Numbered from the stretch's first letter, positions 24,557 through 33,478 are shown. The stretch is DNA of 35,466 bases from CBFGWV01 sp965652545 (GCA_965652545.1 CBFGWV010000022.1:1-35466); one strand, 5' to 3'. Notes: a model not told the origin generated them from the letters alone. Numbers and translations are program-made.

Positions 24557-25675
24557 CTATGCACCCAGCAGGTTGCCGGAGCGGAACGGCGTGGCACCGG
24601 CCACTTTGCCGAGGTTCAGGCCACGGTGGGCGTAGCGGCGGTTCTCGCGCGCATACAGCACACCGCTGACCGGGCTGGTCACCGGTGTGACCTCTGCCGT
24701 AAACGGGTCCACGAGTTCGGCGACGGTGGCACCGGCCTCGATCCAGTCGCCCGGTTCGGCCAGGAACACCACCACCCCGGGACGCTCGGCGATCAGGTTG
24801 GCGGAGCCGGCCAGGGGCGTGGCCGGCCTTAGCAGCGCCGGCAGCGTCGGCTGCGCATCGTCGATGAGCCCGCGCAGCACCAAAAAGTCGTATATCGCCC
24901 GCGCATCGCGGCGCGCCAAGTCATGACCGACGTCGGCCTCGCCACGCAACTCGACAGTGCAGGAGAGGCAGGCCAGGGGGATCGGATGACGCCCGCCCCA
25001 GCGTTCGGCCAGCTGCCACCAGGGCTGGCTGCACGCCTCGTCGAAGGACGCGCCGCCACTGCCGCGCGCGAGCAGATTGGCGGCGGTGCCCAGCAGCCGG
25101 GCCAGGGGCTCGGCCTGCTCCCAGTACGGGGTTTCGGTGTACAAATGGGCCGCGGCCTGGAAGTCGCAGTGCAGATCCAGGACGATGTCGGCATCGACCG
25201 CCAGGCCCAGCAAGGTCTTGCGCAGGCCCGCCAGCTCCGTCACCGCCGGCAAGGCCGCGACTTCGGCACGCAAGGCCTCGCGGATCAGGGCGGTATTGGC
25301 ATCGGCATCGTCGCCGAGCCGGCCTTCCACACGCTGGCTGACCGCATCGAGCAGGTCTGGATAGTGGCGGTTGAAATTCTCGCCGCTGTTGAACTCGAAG
25401 CGGCCGAGAAAATCGTGCATCAGCCATTGCGACAGGCCGATCGGGTTGGCCACCGGCACCAGGACGACCTCGCCGCGCAGGCGGCCCTGCCGCTCGGCTT
25501 GCTCCAGCAGCGGGCGCAGGTGGTGGATGACCAGCATCCCGGGGATCTCATCAGCATGGAGGCTGGCCTGCAGATAGGCCTTGCCACCATGGCCCGGCTC
25601 ACCGAAGTGCAGGCTGATGAGTTCGCGGCGGGTGCCGGTCGCAGGCTCGGGCAACGCATGGCGTCGGGTCAACAT
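24557..25675 (-). CDS. aotO: Succinylglutamate desuccinylase/aspartoacylase-family protein AotO
   Basis: 372 aa; ATG at 25675 with GGAG at a normal distance. It shows the zinc peptidase-like AstE/AspA motifs: SLHADEIPGM (~36-45, the H-x2-E zinc pair), NPIGLSQ, FNSGENFNRHYPD and the second zinc His in DIVLDLHCDF. The C-terminal ~90 residues add a biotinyl-like beta domain (PFTAEVTPVTSPVSGVLY). Family members cut N-acyl amino acids. In Pseudomonas the same gene, aotO, lies inside the aot operon between aotM and aotP but is not needed for uptake; its substrate is unknown. Here it has the same place and strand. Confidence 0.85.
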   Translation of the reverse strand: MLTRRHALPEPATGTRRELISLHFGEPGHGGKAYLQASLHADEIPGMLVIHHLRPLLEQAERQGRLRGEVVLVPVANPIGLSQWLMHDFLGRFEFNSGENFNRHYPDLLDAVSQRVEGRLGDDADANTALIREALRAEVAALPAVTELAGLRKTLLGLAVDADIVLDLHCDFQAAAHLYTETPYWEQAEPLARLLGTAANLLARGSGGASFDEACSQPWWQLAERWGGRHPIPLACLSCTVELRGEADVGHDLARRDARAIYDFLVLRGLIDDAQPTLPALLRPATPLAGSANLIAERPGVVVFLAEPGDWIEAGATVAELVDPFTAEVTPVTSPVSGVLYARENRRYAHRGLNLGKVAGATPFRSGNLLGA

Positions 25676-25688
25676 AGGGGCTCCGTAT

Positions 25689-26387
25689 CTACGCGCGTCG
25701 AGGTTGCAGATGGGTCAGCCAGCGGCGCTCGGCCAGCTTGAACAGGCCCACCAGGATGAAGGTCAACAGCACGTAGACCCCGGCGGCGGCGATGAACGGC
25801 TCGAACGGCATGTAATAGGTCGCGTACAAGCGGTCCGCCGCCGCGGTCAGATCGAGCAGTGTCACTGTGCTGGCCAGGGACGTACTGTGCAAAACCATCA
25901 TGACCTCGTTGCTGTATGCAGGCAACGCGCGGCGCAGCGCCGCCGGGAGCACCACATGGCGGTAGATCGCCGCCCGCCCCATGCCCACCGCGTGGGCCGC
26001 CTCGATCTCGCCATGCGGCAGGCTGCGCATGGCTCCGGCGATGAGTTCGGTGGTGTAAGCGGCGGTGTTGACGACCAGCGCCAGGGCCGCGCATACCCAA
26101 GCCTGCGACAGCCACGGCCAGAGGGCGCTATCGCGAATGACCGCGAATTGCGACAAGCCGTAGTAGATGAGGTAGAGCTGCAACAGCATGGGCGTGCCGC
26201 GGATCACGTAGGTGTACGCCCACACCGGTGTCGACAGCCAGCGGTTGGGCGCGTTGCGCAGCACGGCCAAACCCACCGACAACACCAGACCGATCGTCAG
26301 GGACACCACCAGCAGTTCCAGCGTGGTCAACAGCCCGCGCCAGAACAGGCCCAGCGACTCCGCGGTCACGATGATGGAGAAATCCAC
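25689..26387 (-). CDS. aotM: Arginine/ornithine ABC transporter permease AotM
   Basis: 232 aa from a GTG at 26387 that shares one base with the aotQ stop (TAGTG); the longer frame to 26447 would overlap aotQ and adds an unlikely Arg/Gly-rich leader. It is a HisMQ-type inner membrane permease with ~5 hydrophobic segments, the typical YVIRGTPMLLQLYLIYYGL segment (~63-81) and the EAA loop EAAHAVGMGRAAIYRHVVLP (~147-166) that docks the ATPase. It pairs with AotQ to form the channel. Confidence 0.9.
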   Translation of the reverse strand: MDFSIIVTAESLGLFWRGLLTTLELLVVSLTIGLVLSVGLAVLRNAPNRWLSTPVWAYTYVIRGTPMLLQLYLIYYGLSQFAVIRDSALWPWLSQAWVCAALALVVNTAAYTTELIAGAMRSLPHGEIEAAHAVGMGRAAIYRHVVLPAALRRALPAYSNEVMMVLHSTSLASTVTLLDLTAAADRLYATYYMPFEPFIAAAGVYVLLTFILVGLFKLAERRWLTHLQPRRA

Positions 26388-27076
26388 TACACCACCCCCA
26401 TGCGCACACCGGCGCTGTAGCGCCGGTCGGCCCAGCGCGCGGCCCACAGGCTGACGGTAGTGATGGCCAGATAAAGGGTCCCGGCGAACAACAGGTAGGT
26501 GAAGGGCTCACGGGTGGCCGCGCCGGCTTCGCGGGCGCGGTACATCAGATCCTGCAGGCCGATGACCGACACCAGCGCCGACGATTTGGCGATCACCAGC
26601 CACAGGTTCAGATACCCCGGCAGAGCCAGACGCACCATCTGCGGCAGGCTGATGCCGGTGAACACCTGTCTGCGGGAGAAACCGAACGCCTGCCCGGCCT
26701 CCGCCTGCCCCGGCGGTATCGCCAACAACGCCCCGCGGAACACCTCGGTCAGGTAGGCCCCGTAGATGAACCCCAGGGTGGCGACGCCGGCCGAGAAGGG
26801 CTCGAACTGCACCCAGGCGGTGACACCCACCGCCTGGAGCAGGTGGTTGACCACCACCTGGCCGCCATAGAAGAACAGCAGCATCAGAACCAAATCCGGC
26901 ACACCGCGGATCAGGGTGACGTAGACGGCTGCCGAGGCCGACAACAGCCGCCAGTGCGACAGCCGCAGGCTGGCGCCGAGCAGGCCCAGCAGCGTCGCCA
27001 GCATCAGCGATGCCAGCGCGATCTGCAGCGTGACCAGCGCCCCGGCCAGCACATGGCCGTAGTACCCCTGGAGCAT
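26387..27076 (-). CDS. aotQ: Arginine/ornithine ABC transporter permease AotQ
   Basis: 229 aa, ~5 membrane segments. VTLIRGVPDLVLMLLFFYGG (~53-72) and the EAA-loop region AEAGQAFGFSRRQVFTGISLP (~124-144) are those of HisMQ-type permeases for basic amino acids. It overlaps aotM by one base and follows aotJ by 38 bases, in the order found in Pseudomonas. It forms the inner-membrane channel together with AotM. Confidence 0.92.
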   Translation of the reverse strand: MLQGYYGHVLAGALVTLQIALASLMLATLLGLLGASLRLSHWRLLSASAAVYVTLIRGVPDLVLMLLFFYGGQVVVNHLLQAVGVTAWVQFEPFSAGVATLGFIYGAYLTEVFRGALLAIPPGQAEAGQAFGFSRRQVFTGISLPQMVRLALPGYLNLWLVIAKSSALVSVIGLQDLMYRAREAGAATREPFTYLLFAGTLYLAITTVSLWAARWADRRYSAGVRMGVV

Positions 27077-27114
27077 CGCTCATTCCCCCCGTCGCTGACC
27101 GGACCGGACCGTGC

Positions 27115-27876
27115 TCAACCGCCGTAGATGTCAAAGTCGAAGTAGCGGGCGTTGATGGCCGCGTAGGTGCCATTGGCGCGGATCGCCTCGATGGCCCGAT
27201 CGAGCCGCTCGCGCAGGGCCTGCTCGCCCTTGCGCACGGCGATGCCCGCGCCGGCACCGAAGATGGCATCGTCTTTGATGGGGCCACCGACGAATGCAAA
27301 GCCTTCGCCCTCGGGCTTGCCGAGGAAGCCGACGCTCACCTCGACGCTATCGGCGACCGTCGCGTCCAGACGCCCGGCGACCAGGTCCAGATACACCTGC
27401 TGGGTCGAGTCATAGGCCACTACTTCGGCACCGGCATAGGCTTTCAGGGCATAGCGTTCCTGAGTGGAGGCTTTGAGCACACCGATGCGCTTGCCGGCCA
27501 GACTGCCGGCCGCACCGTCGATACCGCTGTCGGCACGCGCCACGAGGACGGACGGCGTCTGGTAGTACTTCTGCGTGAAATCGACCGCCTTCTTGCGCTC
27601 TTCGGTGATGGACATGGAGGAGATGATGGCGTCGTACTTGCGAGTGTTGAGCGCCGGAATGATGCCCTTCCAGTCCTGCTCGACGAACTCGCAGGTCACG
27701 TCCATCTGTGCGCACAAAGCCTCGGCGATCTCGACATCGAAGCCAACCAATTCGCCTTGTTCGTTCTTGTAGGCAAACGGCTCGTAGGCGGCCTCCAGGC
27801 CGACGCGCAAGGTCTCCGCGGAGGCCGCGGTAGTCAGTGCGACACCCAGTAGGGCCGCCAGTATCTGCTTGGTCAT
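27115..27876 (-). CDS. aotJ: Periplasmic arginine/ornithine-binding protein AotJ
   Basis: 253 aa; ATG at 27876 with GGGAG about 7 bases upstream. A short Sec signal peptide (MTKQILAALLGVALTTAASA, cut after ~20) is followed by a family 3 solute-binding protein: LRVGLEAAYEPFAYKN, GFDVEIAEALC, WKGIIPALNTRKYDAIISSMSITEERKKAVDF, and KRIGVLKAS...DATVADS. These match binding proteins for basic amino acids (ArgT/HisJ/AotJ). It is the first gene of aotJQMOP-argR; its promoter must lie in 27877-28146, which it shares with the divergent HiPIP gene. Confidence 0.93.
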   Translation of the reverse strand: MTKQILAALLGVALTTAASAETLRVGLEAAYEPFAYKNEQGELVGFDVEIAEALCAQMDVTCEFVEQDWKGIIPALNTRKYDAIISSMSITEERKKAVDFTQKYYQTPSVLVARADSGIDGAAGSLAGKRIGVLKASTQERYALKAYAGAEVVAYDSTQQVYLDLVAGRLDATVADSVEVSVGFLGKPEGEGFAFVGGPIKDDAIFGAGAGIAVRKGEQALRERLDRAIEAIRANGTYAAINARYFDFDIYGG

Positions 27877-28146
27877 TCCAATCTCCCGTTGGTCGCGTTG
27901 AACGCGTTCTCGATGTGGTACGGCAGGGTGGCTACCGTATCGGGCCGTGGCGGCGGGTCATTTCAGTATTGCGACCAGTTGTTCAGGACGTGCCTGTTGA
28001 CCCAGGTCAGCGCGGCGGGCGGATGTATCATCCAAACTGGATATGAAGGGATCGAAGTATCCCGCGTCGGAGAGGTCCGGTTCACGAGCTCGACAGGCTC
28101 CTGGCCGGGCACCTGTCAAAAGCCTGCACATCGAACGAGGCGAACT

Positions 28147-28500
28147 ATGCAAAGCAGCAGCATCAATCTCACCCGCCGGCGGGTGATCCGCATTCTGGCC
28201 GCCACGCCGGTCGTCGCCCTGGGCCTGCGCGCCCTGCCGGCCATGGCCCAGGCACAACAACTGGCCGAGGACGACCCCCAGGCCGTGGCGCTGAACTACA
28301 AGCACGACGCATCGACCGTCGATGCCGGCAAGTTCCCCAACGTCACCGCCGGCGGCCCCGGTGGCACCATGCAGAAATGCAGCAACTGCCAGTTGATTCA
28401 AGGTACCGATGGCGAGGCCTGGCGTCCCTGCCCCATCTTCGGCGGCAAGCTCGTCGCCGCCGAGGGCTGGTGCAGCGCCTACGTACCCAAGGCCGGATGA
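28147..28500 (+). CDS. High-potential iron-sulfur protein (HiPIP), Tat-exported
   Basis: 117 aa from the ATG at 28147 (GAGG six bases upstream); longer in-frame starts are not preceded by ribosome sites. The N-terminus is a twin-arginine signal (LTRRRVIRILAATPVVALGLRALPAMAQA, split here only for orientation: RRR then a hydrophobic stretch, cleavage near residue 35). The mature ~80 residues hold the four cysteines of the [4Fe-4S] site: KCSNCQL, RPCPIF and GWCSAY. HiPIPs are periplasmic electron carriers between the bc1 complex and a photosynthetic reaction centre or terminal oxidase, typical of purple sulfur bacteria and halophilic relatives. It is a single gene followed by a strong hairpin. 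Confidence 0.95.
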   Translation: MQSSSINLTRRRVIRILAATPVVALGLRALPAMAQAQQLAEDDPQAVALNYKHDASTVDAGKFPNVTAGGPGGTMQKCSNCQLIQGTDGEAWRPCPIFGGKLVAAEGWCSAYVPKAG

Positions 28501-28517
28501 CCGTTGCCGGTCTTCGC

Positions 28518-28543
28518 GCGGGGGCGGTGCACACCGCCCCCGC
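28518..28543 (+). terminator. Strong hairpin after the HiPIP gene
   Basis: A perfect 12-bp GC stem (28518-28529 with 28532-28543), 17 bases after the stop codon. There is no T-run, so termination may be factor-assisted; it may also protect the 3' end of an abundant short mRNA. Confidence 0.6.
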
Positions 28544-28599
28544 CTCCCTGCCAGCAAACAAGGCTTGTCAGTACCTATCTCCTGCCGCTAGCGTATAGC

Positions 28600-28696
28600 C
28601 GTCTCAACGGGGTGCCCTGCTTCAGGGCTGAGAGGGACTCGCCGTCCCAACCCGATGCACCTGATCCGGGTCATGCCGGCGTAGGGAGATGAGACG
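28600..28696 (+). promoter_or_regulatory. TPP (THI-box) riboswitch upstream of thiB
   Basis: The core THI element is complete: GGGGTGCC (28609-28616), GGCTGAGAG (28626-28634), ACCTGATCCGGGTCATGCCGGCGTAGGGA at about 28659-28687 (listed in parts: CTGATCCGGGT, then GCCGGCGTAGGGA). The closing P1 stem is GTCTCA (28601-28606) with TGAGAC (28690-28695). It binds thiamine pyrophosphate and turns off the thiBPQ operon when thiamine is plentiful. The switch ends 44 bases before the thiB start. Confidence 0.95.
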
Positions 28697-28740
28697 CCGT
28701 CCCCACGGTTCTCCCCGCGTCACGCCACTGGAGAACCACC

Positions 28741-29736
28741 ATGCGTCTGTCCCTCCTCGTCTTGCTGCTGGCCGCCTGCGGCACCACCCTGGCCCAGGAC
28801 CGGCCCACCCTGACGGTCTACACCTACGAGTCCTTCGCCGCGGACTGGGGGCCGGGTCCGGCAGTGGAAGCGGCCTTCGAGGCGCAGTGCACCTGCGACC
28901 TGGAACTGATCGCCGTGGACGACGGTGTCGCCCTGCTGGGCCGCCTGCGGCTGGAGGGCGACGACACCCGCGCGGACGTGGTGCTCGGGCTGGACACCAA
29001 CCTGATGGCCGAGGCCACCGCGACAGGGCTGTTTGCCGACCACGGCGTGGACATCCCCGATCTGGCCCTGCCCACGGCGTGGACGGACACGGTGTTCCTG
29101 CCCTACGACTACGGCCACTTCGCCTTCGTCTACGACAGCGAAACACTGGCCACACCACCGGCCAGCCTGGCGGAGTTGCTGGACGACCCGAATGGACCGA
29201 CGGTGATCATCCAGGACCCGCGCACCAGCACCCCGGGCCAGGGGCTGATGCTGTGGATGCAGTCGGTGTACGGCGAGGACAGCGCAGAGGCCTGGGCGCG
29301 GCTGGCCCCGCGCGTGCTCACCGTAACCAAGGGCTGGAGCGAGGCCTACGGCTTGTTCATCGAGGGCGAGGCGCCCCTGGTGCTCAGTTATGTCACCTCG
29401 CCGGCATATCACCTGATCAACGAGGCGACCGACCGCTACCGCGCGGCCATCTTCCCCGAGGGCCACTATATGCAGGTCGAGGTCGCCGCACGCCTGGCCG
29501 CGTCCGACCAGCCGGAGCTTGCCACCGACTTCCTGCGCTTCATGCTCAGCCCCGAATTTCAGACCCATATCCCCACCGGCAATTGGATGATGCCGGCAAT
29601 CGACCTCGGCGATGCGTTGCCGCCGGAATTCGCCGGCCTTCCCCAACCGGCGCGGAGCATACTGATGGACCCGCAGACGGTCGCGCAATCGCGCAAGGCG
29701 TGGATCGACCAGTGGCTGGAGGCGATGAGCCGCTGA
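28741..29736 (+). CDS. thiB: Thiamine ABC transporter, periplasmic binding protein
   Basis: 331 aa; ATG with GGAG upstream. A short signal peptide, whose LAAC/CG segment (residues ~10-13) could be a lipobox, is followed by LTVYTYESFAADWGPGP, the start typical of ThiB/TbpA. FVYDSETL, LTVTKGWSEAYGLFIEGEAPLVLSYVTSPAYH and GNWMMPA are also family features. It binds thiamine, thiamine phosphate or TPP outside the inner membrane and delivers it to ThiP. First gene of thiBPQ, under the TPP riboswitch. Confidence 0.95.
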   Translation: MRLSLLVLLLAACGTTLAQDRPTLTVYTYESFAADWGPGPAVEAAFEAQCTCDLELIAVDDGVALLGRLRLEGDDTRADVVLGLDTNLMAEATATGLFADHGVDIPDLALPTAWTDTVFLPYDYGHFAFVYDSETLATPPASLAELLDDPNGPTVIIQDPRTSTPGQGLMLWMQSVYGEDSAEAWARLAPRVLTVTKGWSEAYGLFIEGEAPLVLSYVTSPAYHLINEATDRYRAAIFPEGHYMQVEVAARLAASDQPELATDFLRFMLSPEFQTHIPTGNWMMPAIDLGDALPPEFAGLPQPARSILMDPQTVAQSRKAWIDQWLEAMSR

Positions 29737-29739
29737 CCG

Positions 29740-31326
29740 GTGCCACGCACCGTCTGGCCGGCGCTGGCCGTCGTCGCCACCGTGCTGGGGCTGATCGCCC
29801 TGGCTCTGGGCGCGCTGCTGGCGCACGGCGGCGGCTCGTCGCTGACCGCCCTGCTGGATGACACCTACCTGCGGCGAGTCATCGGCTTCACGCTGACCCA
29901 GGCGGCACTGTCCACCGTGCTCAGCGTCGGCTTGGCGATACCCGTGGCGCGGGCCCTGGCACGGCGATCGTTCCGCGGGCGCGGTTGGTTGCTGCGTCTG
30001 TATGGCCTGCCGCTGGTCATCCCGGCCATCGTCGCCGTACTCGGCGTGGTGCAGGTGTACGGTGTCAACGGCGTGCTCAACCGCGCGCTGGCCGCCACCT
30101 TTAGCAGCGCGCCCTGGCAGGGCTTGTACGGGCTGCCGGGGATTCTCATCGCTCACGTGTTCTTCAACCTGCCGTTGGCGGTGCGCCTGCTGCTGCCGTT
30201 GTGGTCCAGCGTCCCCGGCGAAACCTGGCGTCTGGCGGGACAACTGGGCTTTGCCGGCCCGCAGGTGTGGCGGTTGATCGAATGGCCGTTACTGCGCCAG
30301 GGCCTGACTGGGGTCGCCACCCTGGTGTTCATGCTGTGCTTCACCAGCTTCGCCATCGTGCTGGCCCTGGGCGGCGGGCCGGGTGCCACCACCGTGGAGG
30401 TGGCCATCTATCAGGCGCTGCGTTTCGACTTCGACCCGCCGCGCGCGGCCGTCCTGGCGTTGGTGCAGCTGGCGTTGTGCGCCGGGCTGGCGGTGCTGCT
30501 GCAAGGCCTGCAACGCGACTGGATCAGCGCCGCCGCTGCGGAGCGACCGGCACCGCGCCCCGATACCGCCGGACGTGCCGGGCGCCTGGCGGACGGGTTG
30601 TTGCTGACGCTCGCCACCGTGTTCGTCGCCGCACCGGTGGCCATGGTCGTCATCGGCGGGGTGACCGGGCCGCTGGCACGCGTCGCCACCGACCCGGCCG
30701 TCCTCGCGGCCGTCGGGCGCAGCCTGGCCGTGGCCCTGCCCGCGGCCACCCTGGCCGTCGCCGCCGGCGTCGCCGTGGTGCTGGGCAGCCGGCGGTTGCG
30801 GCTGCACCACCGCCCGCAACTGGCCAACCTGATGGAGCTCGGCGGCAGCGTCATCCTGGTCTGCCCGCCGCTGGTGCTGGGGGCCGGGGCCTTTCTGCTG
30901 CTGCGCTACAGCGCCGACCGAACCGCCGTCGCGCTCGCCGTCGTCGCCCTGGTCAACGCGCTCATGGCATTGCCTTTCGTGATCCGCGCCCTCAGCGGGC
31001 CGGCCCATACCGTGGCCAGCCATCACGACCGACTGTGCGCCAGCCTGGGGCTCAGCGGCTGGCGGCGCCTGGCCATCGTGGACTGGCCCCTGCTACGCCG
31101 CCCACTCGCCCTGGGCGCCGCACTCGCCGCCTGCCTGTCGCTGGGGGACCTGGGTGTCATCGCCTTGTTCGGCAGTCGCGACACCACCACACTGCCCTTG
31201 CTGTTGTATCAGCGCCTGTCCAGCTACCGGCTGGAGGACGCCGGCGTCATCGCCCTGCTGTTGCTGGCGGTGTGCCTGGCCTTGTTCATGACTGTGGAAC
31301 GCATTGCGGGACGTGGTGGCGAATGA
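29740..31326 (+). CDS. thiP: Thiamine ABC transporter permease
   Basis: 528 aa from a GTG at 29740, three bases after the thiB stop; length matches ThiP (~536 aa). It is a double MetI-type permease: two halves with ~6 membrane segments each, and two EAA loops, the first near LAGQLGFAGPQVWRLIEWPLL and the second near CASLGLSGWRRLAIVDWPLL, which contact the ATPase. It forms the inner-membrane thiamine channel. It overlaps thiQ by ATGA. Confidence 0.95.
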   Translation: MPRTVWPALAVVATVLGLIALALGALLAHGGGSSLTALLDDTYLRRVIGFTLTQAALSTVLSVGLAIPVARALARRSFRGRGWLLRLYGLPLVIPAIVAVLGVVQVYGVNGVLNRALAATFSSAPWQGLYGLPGILIAHVFFNLPLAVRLLLPLWSSVPGETWRLAGQLGFAGPQVWRLIEWPLLRQGLTGVATLVFMLCFTSFAIVLALGGGPGATTVEVAIYQALRFDFDPPRAAVLALVQLALCAGLAVLLQGLQRDWISAAAAERPAPRPDTAGRAGRLADGLLLTLATVFVAAPVAMVVIGGVTGPLARVATDPAVLAAVGRSLAVALPAATLAVAAGVAVVLGSRRLRLHHRPQLANLMELGGSVILVCPPLVLGAGAFLLLRYSADRTAVALAVVALVNALMALPFVIRALSGPAHTVASHHDRLCASLGLSGWRRLAIVDWPLLRRPLALGAALAACLSLGDLGVIALFGSRDTTTLPLLLYQRLSSYRLEDAGVIALLLLAVCLALFMTVERIAGRGGE

Positions 31327-32036
31327 CAGACGACTACCTGCAACTGGACGGTGTCGAGTTCGACTACGCCGGCACGGTGTTCCACTTCGACCTCACCGTT
31401 CGGCGTGGCGAGTGCCTGGCCGTCATCGGCCCCAGCGGTGCCGGCAAGAGCACACTGCTCGCCTTGATCGCCGGCTTCGAGCCCGTCGCCGGCGGCCGCG
31501 TGCGAATCGATGGCATCGACGTCACCCACTTGGCGCCGCACAAACGCCCCGTCACCACGCTGTTTCAGGAGCACAACCTGTTCCCCCACCTCGATCTTGC
31601 CGCCAACGTCGGCCTGGGCATCCGCCCGACGCTGCGTTTGAACGCCGCCGAGCGCGTTCAAGTCATGGGCGCGCTGGCGCGTGTGGGACTGGCCGGCCTC
31701 GATGCCCGCAAGCCGGCGCAACTCTCCGGCGGCCAGCGCCAACGCGCCGCCCTCGCCCGTCTGCTCGTCCGCCACCAGCCCATCGCCCTGCTTGACGAAC
31801 CCTTCGCCGCCCTCGGCCCCGCCCTGCGCCGGGACATGCTCGAGTTGGTTGACGAGTTGCGCCGCGAGCTCGGGCTGACCGTGCTACTGGTCAGCCACAA
31901 CCCTGAGGATGCCCGACTGATCGCGGAGCGGACGGCGTATGTGGAGGATGGGCGGGTTGAGGTGGTTGAATCCACTGAGACGTTGCTAGGCGGGCATCAC
32001 GCCTCAGTCGCAGCGTATCTTGGAAGCGTTCGATAG
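31323..32036 (+). CDS. thiQ: Thiamine ABC transporter ATPase
   Basis: 237 aa, starting on the ATGA overlap with thiP. Walker A GPSGAGKST (~36-44), LSGGQRQR signature (~132-139), Walker B LLDEPFAALGPALR (~156-169, with Gly in place of the usual Asp of the D-loop SALD) and switch His SHNPEDA. Last gene of the operon. It runs toward the minus-strand membrane-protein genes; only 16 bases separate the ends, without a visible terminator hairpin. Confidence 0.93.
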   Translation: MTDDYLQLDGVEFDYAGTVFHFDLTVRRGECLAVIGPSGAGKSTLLALIAGFEPVAGGRVRIDGIDVTHLAPHKRPVTTLFQEHNLFPHLDLAANVGLGIRPTLRLNAAERVQVMGALARVGLAGLDARKPAQLSGGQRQRAALARLLVRHQPIALLDEPFAALGPALRRDMLELVDELRRELGLTVLLVSHNPEDARLIAERTAYVEDGRVEVVESTETLLGGHHASVAAYLGSVR

Positions 32037-32052
32037 CAACCTAACTGATTGT

Positions 32053-32376
32053 TCACTTCTTTTTACGGGATTTGACGAAATCGACTATTACACCAAGCAC
32101 TTCAAAAAACACGGCGATGGCAGGAAAACTCGTCAAGAATAGCGGCACTTCTCTTGCTTTCTTATGTACGGCGTCCTCGAAGCCTTTATCACCTGAATAG
32201 AGATATCGAAGACAATCGCTGTAGAGGCTTGGCCGATCAACACAAACTTCACCACTCATGAACGCGGAATATCGCTGAAATTCGTAGATGCCATATAGGA
32301 AAGCGAGCATGGATAACATCAATGCAGCGAACTTTAACCAGTACATCAAGTCTTTGACATCATCGTGCATAAGCAT
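32053..32376 (-). CDS. Small membrane protein, putative immunity protein
   Basis: 107 aa; an in-frame ATG two codons later is an alternative start, and no clear ribosome site precedes either. Two hydrophobic segments: FAALMLSMLAFLYGIYEF (~17-34) and LFLTSFPAIAVFFEVLGVIV (~79-98), with a loop containing two cysteines and a Lys-rich end. I do not recognise the family. It is clearly AT-richer than the thiamine genes next to it. As the last of four small membrane-protein genes downstream of a toxin-like gene on the same strand, it is a candidate immunity protein (inference). Confidence 0.65.
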   Translation of the reverse strand: MLMHDDVKDLMYWLKFAALMLSMLAFLYGIYEFQRYSAFMSGEVCVDRPSLYSDCLRYLYSGDKGFEDAVHKKAREVPLFLTSFPAIAVFFEVLGVIVDFVKSRKKK

Positions 32377-32453
32377 ACCGAAGGCAGCAGATTGGCAGTC
32401 GAAACAAAAATCAACGACAAAGACAGGAGCGGTACCTTATTTAATGCTGCCTT

Positions 32454-32825
32454 CTACTCACCATCAATGCCAAAGGCCATATTATCCGTTACAACACCCA
32501 TGCCCGGGCCATCGTCACGAGCATAGTAGTATGAGATAGCTAAACACAACAAGACGGCCGCACCCAACTCAAACATAGTCGTTAATATCATTCGCATCCT
32601 GCTAGCATTTTCCTCAAACCGATCTTGTAGGTTTCGACTCGCACCAAACGCGAGCTTCACAGTAAAAAACACGGAGATAAACATGAGACCAAGTTCATCC
32701 AGGAACACGAGAATACTTTTCGACGGATGGACCATAGATATCAGCTTAAACAAAACCCAAGCAGCCACAAAAAAACAAACCAACTGCAGATTATCCAATG
32801 TGTTCTGTCTTTTTTCGTTGCTCAT
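32454..32825 (-). CDS. Small membrane protein, putative immunity protein
   Basis: 123 aa from the ATG at 32825, preceded by AGGA at 9 bases; the frame is open further (ATG at 32858 and 32909) but those starts lack ribosome sites and add a basic stretch not like the rest. Three hydrophobic segments at ~15-32, ~40-60 and ~85-102, with a charged loop NLQDRFEENASRMRM between the last two. Family unknown. AT-rich, like its neighbours in this island. Proposed immunity-type protein by position and membrane topology only. Confidence 0.65.
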   Translation of the reverse strand: MSNEKRQNTLDNLQLVCFFVAAWVLFKLISMVHPSKSILVFLDELGLMFISVFFTVKLAFGASRNLQDRFEENASRMRMILTTMFELGAAVLLCLAISYYYARDDGPGMGVVTDNMAFGIDGE

Positions 32826-32998
32826 TCCATAGTTTCCTGATAATTCATACTCAGTCATTTCAGCGCGTGATCGAAGCAGTCTTAACACCCGACGACTCAG
32901 GTAACACACACCGATCTTCGCGAGATACTCCGCGGGCCGGTGCTGGGTTCCTCGTATCCCCCCAAAGCATATTGTCAGGAATCGGATGGATTCACCAT

Positions 32999-33478
32999 CT
33001 ATTTGCCATCCTTCTTGTATGAAATCCTCGGCTCTACTCGTTTCGATTTGGCCCGCCCTCCCGCCAGGCGACGTCCTGAATTTTGCTGCAGCGAATAAAT
33101 CAGTTGAATATACTCAAACAGTAAAATACCAACCAAGAGACCTACACCATGATGACTCCCGACGCCTGGAAAAAACATCCACAGCTGTACCAATGAAAAT
33201 ACGCCAGAAAGAAAAATAAAACTAGGCCGCAATCCAAGGCGAATCACCTCACAGGTTTTTATTGCCACCCCAACAGAAGCAACGATAAAAAGAACAAGAA
33301 AAATATGTTCTGATATCTCATCTTTGAGCGCAGACGAAACCAAAAGGATTCCGATAACGTTCACCAGACCTGTATCAATTGCCACGTTCCCCAGGATATT
33401 TTCCGGATTCTTAAACACAGCACCAGCCATCATAGCTGTGGCAAAAATGATTGCCAAAAACTGGATAGCGACAATCAT
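32999..33478 (-). CDS. Multi-pass membrane protein, putative immunity to the orphan toxin tip
   Basis: 159 aa from the ATG at 33478, which overlaps the stop of the toxin-tip-like fragment by ATGA (33478-33475); the longer frame to 33529 would overlap that fragment in another frame. Four to five hydrophobic segments (starting MIVAIQFLAIIFATAMMAGAV; later IFLVLFIVASVGVAI, FIFLSGVFSLVQLWMFF, VGLLVGILLFEYIQLIY) and a basic tail (GGRAKSKRVEPR). No family recognised. Coupled translation to a toxin C-terminus is the usual arrangement of an immunity gene. Confidence 0.7.
   Translation of the reverse strand: MIVAIQFLAIIFATAMMAGAVFKNPENILGNVAIDTGLVNVIGILLVSSALKDEISEHIFLVLFIVASVGVAIKTCEVIRLGLRPSFIFLSGVFSLVQLWMFFPGVGSHHGVGLLVGILLFEYIQLIYSLQQNSGRRLAGGRAKSKRVEPRISYKKDGK

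Noticed and set aside
28720..30243. Open frame of 507 codons on the minus strand
   Set aside because: It is antisense to the TPP-riboswitch-controlled thiB and thiP genes; composition (Gln/Arg/Gly/His) is that of a GC-rich shadow frame.
30201..31322. Upstream extension of the thiQ frame to 30201
   Set aside because: It would overlap most of thiP; the ABC ATPase begins at the ATG at 31323, coupled to the thiP stop.
32825..32999. Longer start for the 123-aa membrane protein, or another toxin-tip fragment upstream of it
   Set aside because: The extra residues are basic and unlike the rest; no fragment ending in an overlapping stop at the ATG of 32825 was found, so the toxin-tip pattern is not repeated there.
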